Assembly: GCA_010279815.1 (NCBI GenBank)
Contig: QEOQ01000508.1
Span: forward strand, 1,945,129 to 2,009,128
Direction of reading: 5' to 3'
Source of the DNA: Brachionus plicatilis
Lineage: Eukaryota > Rotifera > Eurotatoria > Ploima > Brachionidae
DNA length: 64,000 nt
The position numbers and the translations under genes are program-made. Below, piece after piece: positions 13,001 to 23,930 of the stretch (positions are counted from its first letter, which is position 1; the number at the start of each line of letters is the position of its first letter). The notes beneath the pieces are model-generated. The model was not told the origin of the DNA. It did not search any database and saw only the letters and a list, made by a program, of their open reading frames with translations.

Positions 13001-14226
13001 AATTATTTTAATTCAGTAGCAATTATTTTAAATTTAGCATTTTACACAGCCACCTCAAAGATTGTCAAGACCTGAAAACAAAAGAGAGAAAAATTAAAAA
13101 TATTCTTTGTCTTTTTGTTAATAAGCTGCTATTTGGCTGTCTTTTTAAATTAAAAATTTACAATTAAAATATGAATTATTAAATACTATTAGATAAATAT
13201 TATTTGAAACTGATTTTGCTCACGTTCTGCTAGAAATTAATTTAATTAATTCTTTATTTGCTGAATGTTAAAATAAGATTTGACTATTTTTTTCCGCTAA
13301 TTTTGCCAGCTAAATCTTACAGCAAAAAAATTTAATTTAAAAATTTGCAAAACTTTTGGCTTATTTTTCTGATGCAATGGAACTTTGGATTTAAATAACA
13401 CCATGGTAAACAAGTATACAAAAAAACACTTGTATAGCAAAATTTTAAGTAAACTTGTTTTTGTACGTAGTGTTAAAATGTCATTGAAGAAAACAAATTG
13501 TAGCTTAATCCGAAGAAAAAACATCGATTTTTGAAACTTGTAGATGAATAAACAAATGAATTTAATTAATAGCTAAACATGGCCTCGTTACTAGTTAATT
13601 TAATCGGACCGGATTCGATTGTATCAAATATTTGACTAATCTAATTTTGGCTTTATTAGCGACCAAAGATAGCTTGTAACATTTAGCCTGTTTGACAAAA
13701 GCAAAATGAACAATTTTCAAAAAATTTTAAATTTAAAATGGTAACCATTGAAAACAAAAAATTTCCAGAAAATTTTGAGTAAACAACTCAAGGCTTTTTT
13801 TTCTCTCACTTGGAATTATCCCTTTTAGTAGAAAAACATTCTTGCAGTTGATTGTGCAAAAATCTTGAATTGTTAAGGTGATATTTTTTTTATGTGTGCT
13901 GGTGAACAGGGACGCAGTAAAGCTTGTATAGTGCAAAAAATCCATCATGTTGTAATTATCCCATGTTTCTTCGATTTCGTTTATCTTGTCAAGCTCAATG
14001 TAGCAGCTCACATCGCCCTTTAGAAAAATATTTAGCTAAGGATGTTTTCTAATTTTAGATTTTACATAGAGTGGAAATCTTTCTGGAAATACACTTAGCC
14101 GTCGAGGGTGCTTAGGAACTAGAAAATTTTAAAAATTAAATTTTTTATTATTTTTAACTTACGGTTCGATGTGCTCTGATTAAGAATGTTCATCATAATA
14201 AATTTATCCTTGTTTGATATATTCAT
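10034..14226 (-). CDS. DBB/ankyrin adaptor, BCAP/BANK1/Dof-like
   Basis: Resolved minus-strand exons: 14163-14226 (ATG), 14066-14118, 13810-14017, then a gap, then 10382-10837, 10143-10317 and 10034-10112 with a TAA stop. The 10143-10317 exon reads ENLLHFAARHNLKKF followed by a hydrophobic helix and an LPG turn. This matches the ankyrin region of BCAP (PIK3AP1) and BANK1, which begins TLLHFAAKFGLKNL. The preceding exon has the layout of the DBB end: a strand with a Cys-Asp-x-KYY core, a helix with SPYEYL, and a short linker before the ankyrins. Family members couple receptors (B-cell receptor, FGF receptor in fly Dof) to PI3K/MAPK signalling. Human members carry an N-terminal TIR domain; the first three exons may be its remnant but show no clear motif. 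The protein ends shortly after the ankyrins, without the tyrosine-rich tail of vertebrate members. Exons between 10838 and 13809 are not fully resolved. Confidence 0.55.
11823..12019 (-). other. Candidate exon of the DBB/ankyrin gene
   Basis: Open on the minus strand after a strong T8-CAAAG acceptor (12020-12021). The translation is Lys/Glu-rich at first, then carries ERTCCVHRGQIYKD. The phase accepts the end of exon 13810-14017 (phase 1 in). The 3' donor is ambiguous (possible GTTAAG near 11898 or GTCCAC near 11831), so the junction to 10382-10837 is not established. It lies where the start of the DBB domain is expected. Confidence 0.35.
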
Positions 14227-15225
14227 TCTGGCTGCTGTTGGTCTTGGAATAAAATCTTTTCTTTTTTTTTATTGACAAAAATTTTAAATGACTTGAAAAT
14301 TTTTTTATCTATTTAAATTAATTTTAGCCTGAAAGCTTTTATTTTATTTTGTTTATGTGTAAGCGTGTATTTGGTGAGTTTTACGACTTCTAATTTTCGA
14401 CAAATCAACCAAAAAACATAAAATTATGTAAAATTAAAAGTAGATGAGAAATTTTAAATCTGTTCTCTTCAAAATCAAAATTCAAATGCTTTTTGTTTTT
14501 TTTTTTTTATTTTGTTTTAACTCTAAGATAATATCTCTATCTAGTGATAAAAATTTATTTAAAAAAATAATAATTTCTGATATGATAAAACAAAAAAATT
14601 TAAATTAAATTATCAATTGTTGATTCGTAAATTAGTTAAATATTTTTTTTAAGTAAAATTCCATTTTGGTAAACAAGCTGCAATTGTTACGATTGAACCA
14701 AGAAAAACAAATATTTCATCAGGTGATTGTTTTTATAATCGGCGCGATTACGCATTAAATAAGCTTTGCTGAAATGGTGGCCTTAAGAATAAAGACTTTT
14801 TGAATGAGAGAAAGAGAGAGTTTTATCAAACTCGTGCTCGATGAAGGATCTAAAATAAATACTGAAGGTGAATAAAAGCTGTCTTAACTGTTATGTAACC
14901 AAGAAACTGTTTATTTTTCTAAGAAAATATAATTATTTTTAAGTCTATTTTTTTTCAAATTGAATTAAGTACATTTTTAGTAGATTTTAAAAAATCAGGC
15001 CTTGGAAATAGAAACAAACATATTTTTTTTTTCAAGTAGAGTAGACGTCAATCAATTAAAGTTTATCTTTTGTCTTGAGATAACTTGGAGTCCAGATGAT
15101 GGAAAGTCTTTTTATCTAAATTTTAATTTGACCGTCATAAGTTAATTCATCTTCGCCTCAATGGGATATTAAATTTTTATCAGTCAAGTTCTAACACAAT
15201 TTCAGCTGGAGTGAATTGAACAAGA
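14227..15225. other. Spacer upstream of the adaptor gene
   Basis: AT-rich, no open frames of note. It probably contains the promoter and 5' UTR of the minus-strand adaptor gene. A run of conceptual codons upstream of the 14226 ATG stays open for eight residues after an AAAAG, so the true start could be slightly further up. Confidence 0.4.
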
Positions 15226-15960
15226 AAATTTTTCAATTTTTTTAGAATATTTTTTGTATTAATTTAATTAATTTCTAATAAAAAATAAATGCATCATTAT
15301 TCTAAAATAAAACTATGAAAATAATGACAAAATTTTAAAAAAATATTTTTTGTTAATTTAAATTAATTTATTAATTAATTATTTTAATAAAACTTAAATG
15401 AATAATTAATCTAAAATATAGTCATGAATATTATGAAATAAATAAATCTATTAAACATATTTTTTTTTGATATTAATTAATTAATTTATTTTTATTCTAA
15501 TAAAACATAAATACATCATTAATCTAAAATAATCCATGAAAATAATGACAAAATTTTTTAAAGTATTTTTTGTTTAATTTAAATTAATTGATTAATTAAT
15601 TATTTTAATAAAACTTAAATTAATCATTAATTAATGAAATAAATAAAATTTTGTTCAAATATTTTTTTTTGATATTAATTAATTAATTTTTATTCTAATA
15701 AAACATAAATACATCATTAATCTAAAAAAATCCATTAAAATAATGACAAAATTTTTTAAAAATATTTTTTGTTTAATTTATCTTAATTAATTATTTTAAT
15801 AATTTAAATGAATAATTAATCTAAAAAATAGCCATGAAAATTATGTAAAAAAAATTTAATTTTTCAAATATTTTTTGTTTAAATCTAATTAATTTTTTAT
15901 TTTAATAAAAATCAAATGCATTATTATTCTAAAATAAAGCCATGAAAATAATGACTTTAA
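15226..15960. repeat. AT-rich minisatellite, roughly 105-110 bp unit, about seven copies
   Basis: A block containing ATATTTTTTGTTTAATTTAA, then ATTAATTAATT, then TAATAAAACATAAAT, then CATTAATCTAAAA and a CATGAAAATAATGACAAAA tail recurs in order from 15226 to 15960. Two alternating variants can be seen, one ending ATGACAAAATTTT and one ending TTATGAAATAAATAA, suggesting a higher-order dimer of about 215 bp. It ends about 300 bases before the Piwi start codon. Confidence 0.75.
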
Positions 15961-16255
15961 TAAAATGGGTCTCTAGATAGTGAAAAATTTTAAAATCAAG
16001 CTTTTAAAAATTTTTTTAAATTGAAAGCATCCTCGCTAAGAAAATTTCATCATTTTTTATTAATAGAATAACCAAGATCTCCGTATTCGCGTATGTTCAA
16101 TTGATTCATTGTTCATTCAAGAGAATACATAAGTGTTCAAAAAGAAAAAAACGTGCTTTTATTCATCATGAATCCTCGACTATCTAATTTAGAATTTTAA
16201 AATCATTTTTTTTTAATAAGCTTTAAAATTTAGACACCAAAAAATTCTTATATAA

Positions 16256-19200
16256 ATGTCAGGTCGATCACGCGGTCGAGCTCGCACCAGCACAGTGCCA
16301 CAGCCCACACCAATACCTGCGCCAGGAGAAAGCACAACTCCGAAGGTGACCACTCCTCAGCGAGCACCAATTCCGCCAGCGGAACAAACAGGCCGCGGTA
16401 GAGGAATAGCACCGGAGCAGGAACGGATGCAGAGCGGACAAATTTCGCCAGTGAGTCGAAGCAGTGGCGAGAGCCCGCCCCAGCAGCATTCGCCGCCCAG
16501 AACTTCGACAACTTCAGGCCGAGCTGCCATCAGAGGCGCCTTTGCTCAAGCAGGAACATCAACTGCAATCGGTCAATTGGAAAGGATGACTTTGCGCGAA
16601 GGCGAGCCTGAAGCCAAACGCGAAATGAGGATTGAACAAGTGTACCGGACCAGACCTCAAGATAGAGTCAACACTGTGGGAACTGGTGGTCAACCGGTCA
16701 AATTGATGTGCAACTATTTCAAGATTATTAATTCTCCCGACTGGGTCTTGTACCAGTATCACGTGGATTTTTCGCCCCAGATTGACTCGCGCAAACTCAG
16801 AGTTGGCTTGCTGCGCAACCATGACCATCTTTTTCCCATGAACAAAGCATTCGATGGCAGCACTCTCTACTCACTCACAAAGTTGCACAATGAACTCACT
16901 GAAGTGGCCAGCAAGAGAGAAAGTGATGGAGCTATTATCGCAATAAAAATAAAGAGAATTGCTGAAATTGTGCCCGAGTCTCCAAATTTTGTTCATTTGT
17001 TTAACTTGGTATTCAGAAGGTGCCTTAAATTATATGGCATGAAAGAAATCGACCGAAATTATTATGATTTGAGGAATAAGATTACCATTGAGCGCTACAA
17101 TTTGGAAATGATAAATGGATTTGCCACCTCGATTGCTTTGTACGAACACCACTTGTTGCTAAATGCTGAAATGATACACAAGTTGCTGCATAAGACATCA
17201 GTGTTCAAGGTGATGATGGATTTGTATGAAAGAACTCGTAGTGACAACGAATTCCGCGAGCTGTGTGCCAATGAGCTAATTGGACGCATTGTCATGACCA
17301 AATACAATGACAAAACTTATAGAATTAACGACATCGACTGGGACACAAAACCATCAGATAAATTTGAAACCTTGTATGGAGCAACAACATTTATAGACTA
17401 TTATAAAAAGGTAAATAAAAAAAAATTTTAATTTAAATTTTTTTGAATCAGTGTCTCATTGAAAGAAAAAAAATTATATTTTTTAAAAATATTATCAAGG
17501 GTTTTTAGGGTGTCATGATATTCTGAGAAAAATAAGATATCATTGTTTTGCATTTTTTTTTTATTAAACTTTGAGTGATTACGTTAGACAATGCATAGAT
17601 CTTGCTGTGGAAAAGTTGTTTTTAAATTACAATTTCAAGCAGTGAAAATAATTTATCTAAAATTAACTCGAATATAAGGTTTTATTTTAATAACTGTTTA
17701 ATTTTTTAAGCAAAATTAAATCTTACAAAATTCGAAATTTTTAAGTTTTTTAAAAAAGAAAAGAGTTTAAGACAAAAATTTACAGAATTCTTTAACTCAA
17801 ATGTTTATCTTATAAAATAAAACCCTAAATAGTATTGGTAGCGTGAATCTTATCAATAACCTTGGCGTGGTAACGTACAGCTATGGCAGTAGGGGTACTG
17901 ATACTTCTTAGATTTACTAAGACAAAACGATGAATATAAATACTAATGGAATTTAATATGTGATCTCTTTTTTTTCTTACTTCTTTTTTCTATTTTCTTA
18001 AATCAGTAACTTAATTTTAATTTTTTTGTACTTCTTCTCCTTCTTAGGGGGTTAATTTTATCAAATAAATAAATAAATAAATACTGATTTTATTAATTAC
18101 TGGTTCAAAATTTAAGAAGTTATTTCTTTTGTCCATTTTTTGTATTCAGCTCAACTCTTTTCCACTGTTTGAGAACCATCTGTCTAATCTTCCATTGAAT
18201 TTATTTATCTAATATGTTTGGAACACTTTTCCACAAGCCTACCACTGTGTTTGAGAAAAAGTTAATTCTGGCGCTTAATTGACTAAATTCACTTGAAAAT
18301 TAAATATTTATTTTATGTAAATAACTTTTCTTAATGGACCACTAATTTACATTCAAATTAATTAATTTTATGGAATTAATAAAGAATTAATCTAAGATAT
18401 TTTTTAGCAATTCAATATCATGAATTTAACTTTAGAAAAAAAAATAGACTTTTAATTAATCTTTTGACTTTGAAATTTTTGACTTTTAAAAAATTCTGCA
18501 TTGTGACTTCTGCAATCTTCTGTTTTAATTTAACATCTTGTAACTAAATTATCTTGAACTTTTTCAATTTATCATCACAACAAAAGAGATTTTTAAGATT
18601 TTATTTATTAATTTTTAATTTTTGTCAACTATCTAAATCAGACTTGTTTTTAAGTCACAAGTCAAAAGTCAAGTCAACGACTTAAATTTTTTTTTCAACA
18701 TTCCAAGTCCGGACTTGTTGAAAAAAGAATTCAATTTAAATTAAAAAAATAAAAGTCCGAGCAATACGAATTTTTTACCGTTCCAGGTAGTTATTGTGGT
18801 GGTCTAGTCAAAGTCAAAGTCACTAAAATTACATTCCAGGTTAAAACTTTGACCAAAAACTTTTTGTGACTTAGACTTAAAACTGTAACTTATAAAAAAG
18901 TCTGATCTAATCACCGTAAACTCGTGACCACTTCTCTTGCAAATATGTCAAAATTCTGGTTATTCTATATGGAAAAAATACCATCGAAGCCATGTTATAA
19001 CATTTTTTTGTTTTTTTTTAGAATAAACCTTGACTTCTGACTTTAAACCAAGAGTAAGCGCAAAAGTTTGTTTTTATTCTTAGAATAATTTCGAATTTCT
19101 TCTGGAATAAACTTAAAGAATTGTAGAGTTAAATTCGAAATTAAAAAAAATTAAAAATTAACCTTTATTCTAATTTTTTTCTTTGATCTAAGAGTAAAAG

Positions 19201-21807
19201 TAAAATAAAAAATTCGATTTAATAGCCAAAAAAAATGTATAAAAATATTTATTGATTATTTTGCCTAATAATTTTACCAATTCGTCTCGAGGTAGCCTTT
19301 TTCTAGAACTTTCCTTTGGTGTTAAATGATTTGAACAAGTTGCGATATTGGAAGTTATTGAAATTTGGGATTTGGCTTAATTGGTCTGAAGGTTCAATTC
19401 CCTAAGAGGATTTCGATTAGTTGGCTGTTGTCTATTTGTATTTTTGGTTTGAATAGACACTGGTGTTACATATGTTCTTGGATCTATATCTATTTTTGAG
19501 TTATATTGCGGAACAGCAAAATTGTTACTTTGACCAAACAAAAAAAGGCTGAATGGATTAAAACTATTTGGATGAATCCGGTTGCTGATTAATTTGAACA
19601 ATAGTTGATTGGAATGAAGATATTGATGGTGTCTCTGGTTCAAAGTTAATAGCAACTTGAACCTCACTTGACTGCACTTCATTTTCAATCAATTTAACTT
19701 CTAGATTCTCATCGAAGTTATCTTCATCGTAGAAACCCTTGATTGCTTCTTCTTTTTCCAAATTATCTACATAATCACTCAACTTCAAGCTATGTGACAC
19801 TAAATGCTTCAAAGTTGAATGTAAATAGTATTATTATTTTTTGTTGTTATTGTTATTTTTTATTAAAATCTAAATAAGTTTTTTAGTCAAAAGTAAAAAT
19901 ATATGTAAAAAAGAAATTTTAATACTAAAGGAAGAATAGAGTTAAGATTAATGAAGAAGAAGCAGTCGATAGATTGATAATTAAATTTTTTTTCGGACTG
20001 AAGGGACTAAAAATAAATTTAAAGTTTTTAATTTCAAAGCTGGATAAGGTTTTGGTTACCAATAATTAAATAATTTTTATTAAGAATTATCAACTGGATA
20101 TTAAAGACCCAGCACAGCCATTGCTAAGCATTTTGCCCAGTGCAAAAGATAAACGAAGAGGCGTGACCAGGCCAATTTTGCTGGTACCCGAACTTTGCAT
20201 ATTGACAGGAGTTGATGACAAAATGCGAATGGACTTTAATTTTAAAAAAGCTGTGGAGACTTTTTCCAAAGTCGGACCAAATGATCGATGCAAGCGTCTC
20301 TCCGAATTTGTGCAGCGATTCAGGGTAGATGAAAAAGTAAAAGGAGAATTAGAACGATGGCAAATGGATTTTGAATCAAAGCCAGTCGAGATAAACGGAA
20401 GAATACTTCAATTCGAAACACTTTTATTTGGCAGGGTAAAATAAATATTTTAAAAATTTTATTTAAAAAAAAAATATTTTTTTTTCTAATTAGGAAATAC
20501 TTAAAAAATTGAACGAACGCGCAGACTGGACAAACGACTTGAAAGGATGTCCTTTATTGAAAACAGTTAAGCTAAAAAATTGGATCATCATATTTCCACA
20601 AAGCAAACGAAACACAGCCACACAATTTTTGAACACTTTCCGATCGGTCTCCAAACCGATGGAATTTTTTGCCGATGCTCCTCAAGAAATTTCGATTCCC
20701 CGCGACAATGCCGAATCTTTAGTCAACGCACTCAAATCTCATGTCAATCAATCGACACAAATGGCTGTTGTTTTGCTCACATCCAAGCGCAAAGACATTT
20801 ACGATGCCGTGAAGCGAATATGCTGCCTGGAGAGCCCGGTGCCAAGTCAAGTGGTGACCACAAAAATTCTAGAGGATGATCGCAAACACAAGAGTATTGT
20901 AACCAAAGTAGCTATTCAAATGAATGCCAAACTTGGTGGCGAAATCTGGGCTGTTAACATTCCGCTGACAGATACCATGATCTGCGGAATTGACACCTAT
21001 CATGACAGTTCGAAAAAGAACCGAAGCGTGTGTGCTTTTGTTGCTACTTACAATCAAAATAAAAGTAGATTTTTTTCACGTGCGATGATCCAAGAAACGC
21101 ACCAGGAATTGGCTTACAATCTCACTTTAACTGTTAAATGTAATTAATAAAATTATTTTAAAATTTTTTAAATTTTTTAAATTTTTTAAATTTTGCTATT
21201 TTAGCGGCTTGTGAGCATTTTTACAGAGCTAATCAGACATTTCCAAAAAGGATAGTTATATACAGAGATGGTGTCAGTGATGGACAGCTTCAATTAGTAA
21301 TGGAATCTGAAATCCCGCAAATTCAAAAAGCATTTAGCTTGATTGATCCAAAATACAAGTAATTTTTTTCTTTGTTTAAAATTTGACTTAATTTGGATTT
21401 AAATTTTTTTGTCCAGTCCATTGCTGTCGTTTATTGTTGTCAAGAAACGAGTGAACGCCAGGTTTTTTGCATCAACTGGAAGAGGCTTGGACAATCCACC
21501 ATGTGGCACTGTTATTGACACTGTTGTGACCAGACAAGAATGGTTTGATTTCTATCTAATCCCCCAATGTGTCACACAGGGAACCGTAAATCCGACTCAT
21601 TTCAATGTTGTTTACGACAAATTGAATCTTGCCCCAGAATTGTATCAAAAAATGACGTATAAAATGTGCCACATGTATTATAATTGGCCCGGAACTATCC
21701 GAGTACCAGCAACCTGTCAGTATGCTCATAAATTAGCCTACCTTGTTGGTCAGTCATTGCACAAAGAGCATCATAATTTACTGTGTGATAAATTATTTTA
21801 TTTGTAA
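16256..21807 (+). CDS. piwi: Piwi-clade Argonaute
   Basis: Exons 16256-17410, 20085-20435, 20494-21139, 21205-21358 and 21417-21807 join in phase to an 898-residue protein. PIWI proteins bind piRNAs and silence transposons in the germ line. The N terminus (residues 1-110) is Arg/Gly/Pro/Ser-rich with GRSRGRAR and GRGRG, the kind of site where symmetric dimethyl-arginine recruits Tudor proteins. The PAZ domain spans roughly 245-385 and ends in FIDYYKK; MID follows, then PIWI. The slicer residues look intact: Asp669 (CGIDTYHD), Asp739 (YRDGVSDGQ) and His830 ([10 protein letters not shown]), with candidate Glu finger residues near IQETHQEL. The C terminus has the typical [14 protein letters not shown] block and ends in YL. 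Length is normal for the family. The first intron is 2.7 kb whereas the other three are 58-65 bases. A minisatellite lies upstream. A clear Piwi rather than Ago by the PAZ end and the C-terminal block. Confidence 0.97.
18020..18085 (+). repeat. LINE 3' tail remnant with AAATA repeats
   Basis: Within Piwi intron 1. A short hairpin-like CTCCTTCTTAGGGGG is followed by GTTAATTTTATC and then a (AAATA)n run. The same arrangement recurs at 63411-63460 (CTCCTCAAAGGAGGTTAATT, then AAATAAATAAATAA), so this is probably the 3' end of one non-LTR retroelement family. Confidence 0.5.
18639..18904. mobile_element. hAT-type MITE, copy 1 (in Piwi intron)
   Basis: Begins CAGACTTGTTTTTAAGTC and ends with the imperfect reverse complement ...AAAAAGTCTG. 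The interior is rich in AAGTC/GACTT and holds the family core GTTCCAGGTAGTTATTGTGG at about 18782. Flanks ATCTAAAT and ATCTAATC agree at 6 of 8 positions, compatible with an aged 8-bp target duplication. Confidence 0.65.
19377..19812 (-). pseudogene. Broken minus-strand reading frame inside Piwi intron 1
   Basis: From 19812 down to 19564 one minus frame is open and acidic ([37 protein letters not shown]-like segments). It stops at 19564. A second minus frame that overlaps it continues to 19377 with [17 protein letters not shown] and a Thr/Asn/Arg-rich tail. Joining the two needs a single frameshift and no intron signals sit at the switch. There is no ATG at the beginning. It could be the 3' part of a decayed retrocopy or an old transposon gene; no family recognised. 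Confidence 0.4.
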
Positions 21808-22474
21808 AAAGTCAATTATGAGCTAAAAAAATTTGTTTTGATTTTGTTATAAAAGTAAATCGTTTGTGTATTTTTGCGCCTATTTTGTAAATTTGTTAAA
21901 GTGCTTTTAAAGCTTTAAATGTTGATTATTTAAATTTAAACTTAGCTGTTGTTTATTTGAACAAATTATATTTCCGTTTAATAAAAAAATTTATTTATAA
22001 AATATATCATTTTTTCTTTAATTTAAAATTCGAAAAACATCAATCTCATTACCTTTTTTGACAAAATTTGCTCAAAAAAAAGTGTTATAATATTTTATAG
22101 AATTATTGACGAAAATTTCTAGTAATAATCCATTTTTAAAATAATGCAAAAAGCTAAAAAAATTATCTGAGACGTGCCTTGACCAAATATTTTTAATCAT
22201 TTGAGATAAATTGCCAAAATTTGGAATGATATTCTTTTTTCTAATTTAAAGTATGGATTGAAGACTAAAAACAAATAAAAAAAGTGAAACTTAAAAACAA
22301 AGCATAAAACAAAATCTTTTAAAATTTGTCTAGCCAAATTTGTAAATGGTTATCCAAACAGTGAATAGCCAACATCACTAATTTTAAGGATTTGATTAAT
22401 TGTTAATTAATTAATCTATTATTTTAACATAAAACTAATAAAAAATAATGTTATGTACAACTATTTACACAGTT
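21808..22474. other. Spacer after Piwi
   Basis: Contains the Piwi 3' UTR, with a likely polyadenylation signal in the TTTAATAAAAAAATT stretch near 21979, and AT-rich sequence. Nothing else recognised. Confidence 0.5.
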
Positions 22475-22634
22475 TTATCTAAAATCACTTATTTTTTCAA
22501 CTGAAGAAAAATTTTCCACTATGACCACAAGATCAGCATCCTCATCTTCCTCTTTTAACAAAATAGCCAAATCTGAGATTCGATCTTGTGCCATTGAATT
22601 TCTTAGCCATTTTTCCAATCTCTTAAAATATGAT
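22475..22634 (-). pseudogene. hAT-superfamily transposase, C-terminal scrap
   Basis: About 52 codons open on the minus strand: RLEKWLRNSMAQDRISDLAI then a Glu/Asp-rich segment and a stop. The pattern R-L-K-x-W-L-R-x-x-M-x-Q-x-R-L-x-x-L-A is the end of the hAT dimerisation region as found in many animal hAT and ZMYM-like proteins. The frame is closed by a stop just upstream and lacks any start, so this is a fragment. It may be related to the source of the hAT-type MITEs in the window (inference). Confidence 0.6.
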
Positions 22635-22789
22635 TAACTTCTTTCGGAAGTAAATTGAGTAATTTTGGTTGCTAAATATACCAGAAAAAACTTAGCCGTA
22701 TAGAGAAAATGATTTAAACTGAGTTTTAAAAAACAATTATTGTCTCTAATAAAATAATGTTAGCTCATGAAATTTTATTTTAAGTTTTT

Positions 22790-23930
22790 TTAATTATTAT
22801 TAATAGTTCTTTCAATCCATTTGGAAAAAAAATCTACCCTCGCATTGACGCCAACATCATTACAAGATCCCAAACCATAGCTCACTATGCCAGCTACATA
22901 CCATTTACCATCCTCTTTTTCACAAAGCATTCCTGCGCCCGAATCACCCTAATTGAATATTTTATTAAATTTTTATTTTTTTTTCAATTATCTTTTTCAA
23001 CTTGACATGTATCTTCAGGTGATTTTGGATATCCCGTGCAATATTTTTGTTCTATTTCTTTTTTAACATGAACCGAGCATTCTGACTCACTTAGAACAAG
23101 CTGAGATAATTCTCTAAGAATTTCCTGGACCGGACCATCTTTGACAAAAATAGAAAAAATCTTAACTAAAAATTAAAACCAAAACTTGAGTAGGTTCGGC
23201 CCCATCCGGCAAAAAAACAGCGTTTCCTTTCAAAATTGTCATAAGTACTGGGAATGCATGCTGGAAAGATTTTATTTGTAAAAATTATCGGATTCTACAA
23301 AAAAATACTCAATTATTTAGCTTATAAAAAATTTTCAATTCTAAACTTTTAGTTTAATCAATGCAATATCAAACGATCTTGATGCAGTGTACGATTCGTG
23401 TAAAATTATTTTGGAAACAGCCGATCTTGCTCCATTAAAACCCCAATTCGAAATATTATTAGTACCTAAAATAATTCTATAAGCAGATGTCGCCAAATTT
23501 CTTTAAAAATAAGTTCAAAACTAAAAATTATTCTATTGTTTAAAAATTACGGAAAACAATGAGCAGCTGTTAAGACCCATTGCTCATTTATTAGGGTTCC
23601 TCCACAAATATGCTTAAAATTATAGTTTAATGATACCTTGAAAATTTTTAATATTTTATCTTATATTTAATTTTGGATTACTGTCCAAGGCCAAGAGTTT
23701 GTAGCTGATTCGGAACCACCGACAATGCGGGTTTTAAATCGAATGCCGCAAAATTCTAAGGAAAAAAATCAATAATTTTGATAATTTCTAGCCAAAATGA
23801 ATATTTTACTAGATGTTTGGGTGCTAGCTAAAGTAGCTTCAAAATTAAATCATATAAAAATATATTTTTAAAAATTTATTAAAAGTAAATTACCAACTAG
23901 CGTAATAATCAAAAGAATGTAATTATGCAT
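22790..23930 (-). CDS. Trypsin-like serine protease (S1A)
   Basis: Eight minus-strand exons in consistent phase: 23894-23930, 23810-23836, 23682-23755, 23551-23636, 23347-23500, 23186-23294, 23002-23138, 22790-22948; 260 residues. Exon 1 encodes a short hydrophobic signal peptide ([12 protein letters not shown]). After a brief propeptide comes the activation site TRIVGGSES. The catalytic triad is complete: His in TAAHCF, Asp in FDIALIKL, Ser in GDSGAG. The residue six before Ser is Asp (EDTCQGDS), which predicts trypsin specificity for Lys/Arg. The oxyanion segment reads GDSGAG rather than the usual GDSGGP. Probably a secreted digestive or defence protease. An ATG two codons further upstream is followed at once by a stop, so 23930 is the start. 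All introns are short (43-72 bases). Confidence 0.95.

Noticed and set aside
13297..13524. 75-codon minus-strand frame that could be an exon of the DBB/ankyrin gene
   Set aside because: Composition is Phe/Leu/Lys from A/T tracts, and no acceptor/donor pair gives a consistent phase with the neighbouring exons.
16248..17313. Several antisense and shifted frames over Piwi exon 1
   Set aside because: Shadows of the GC-richer Piwi coding sequence.
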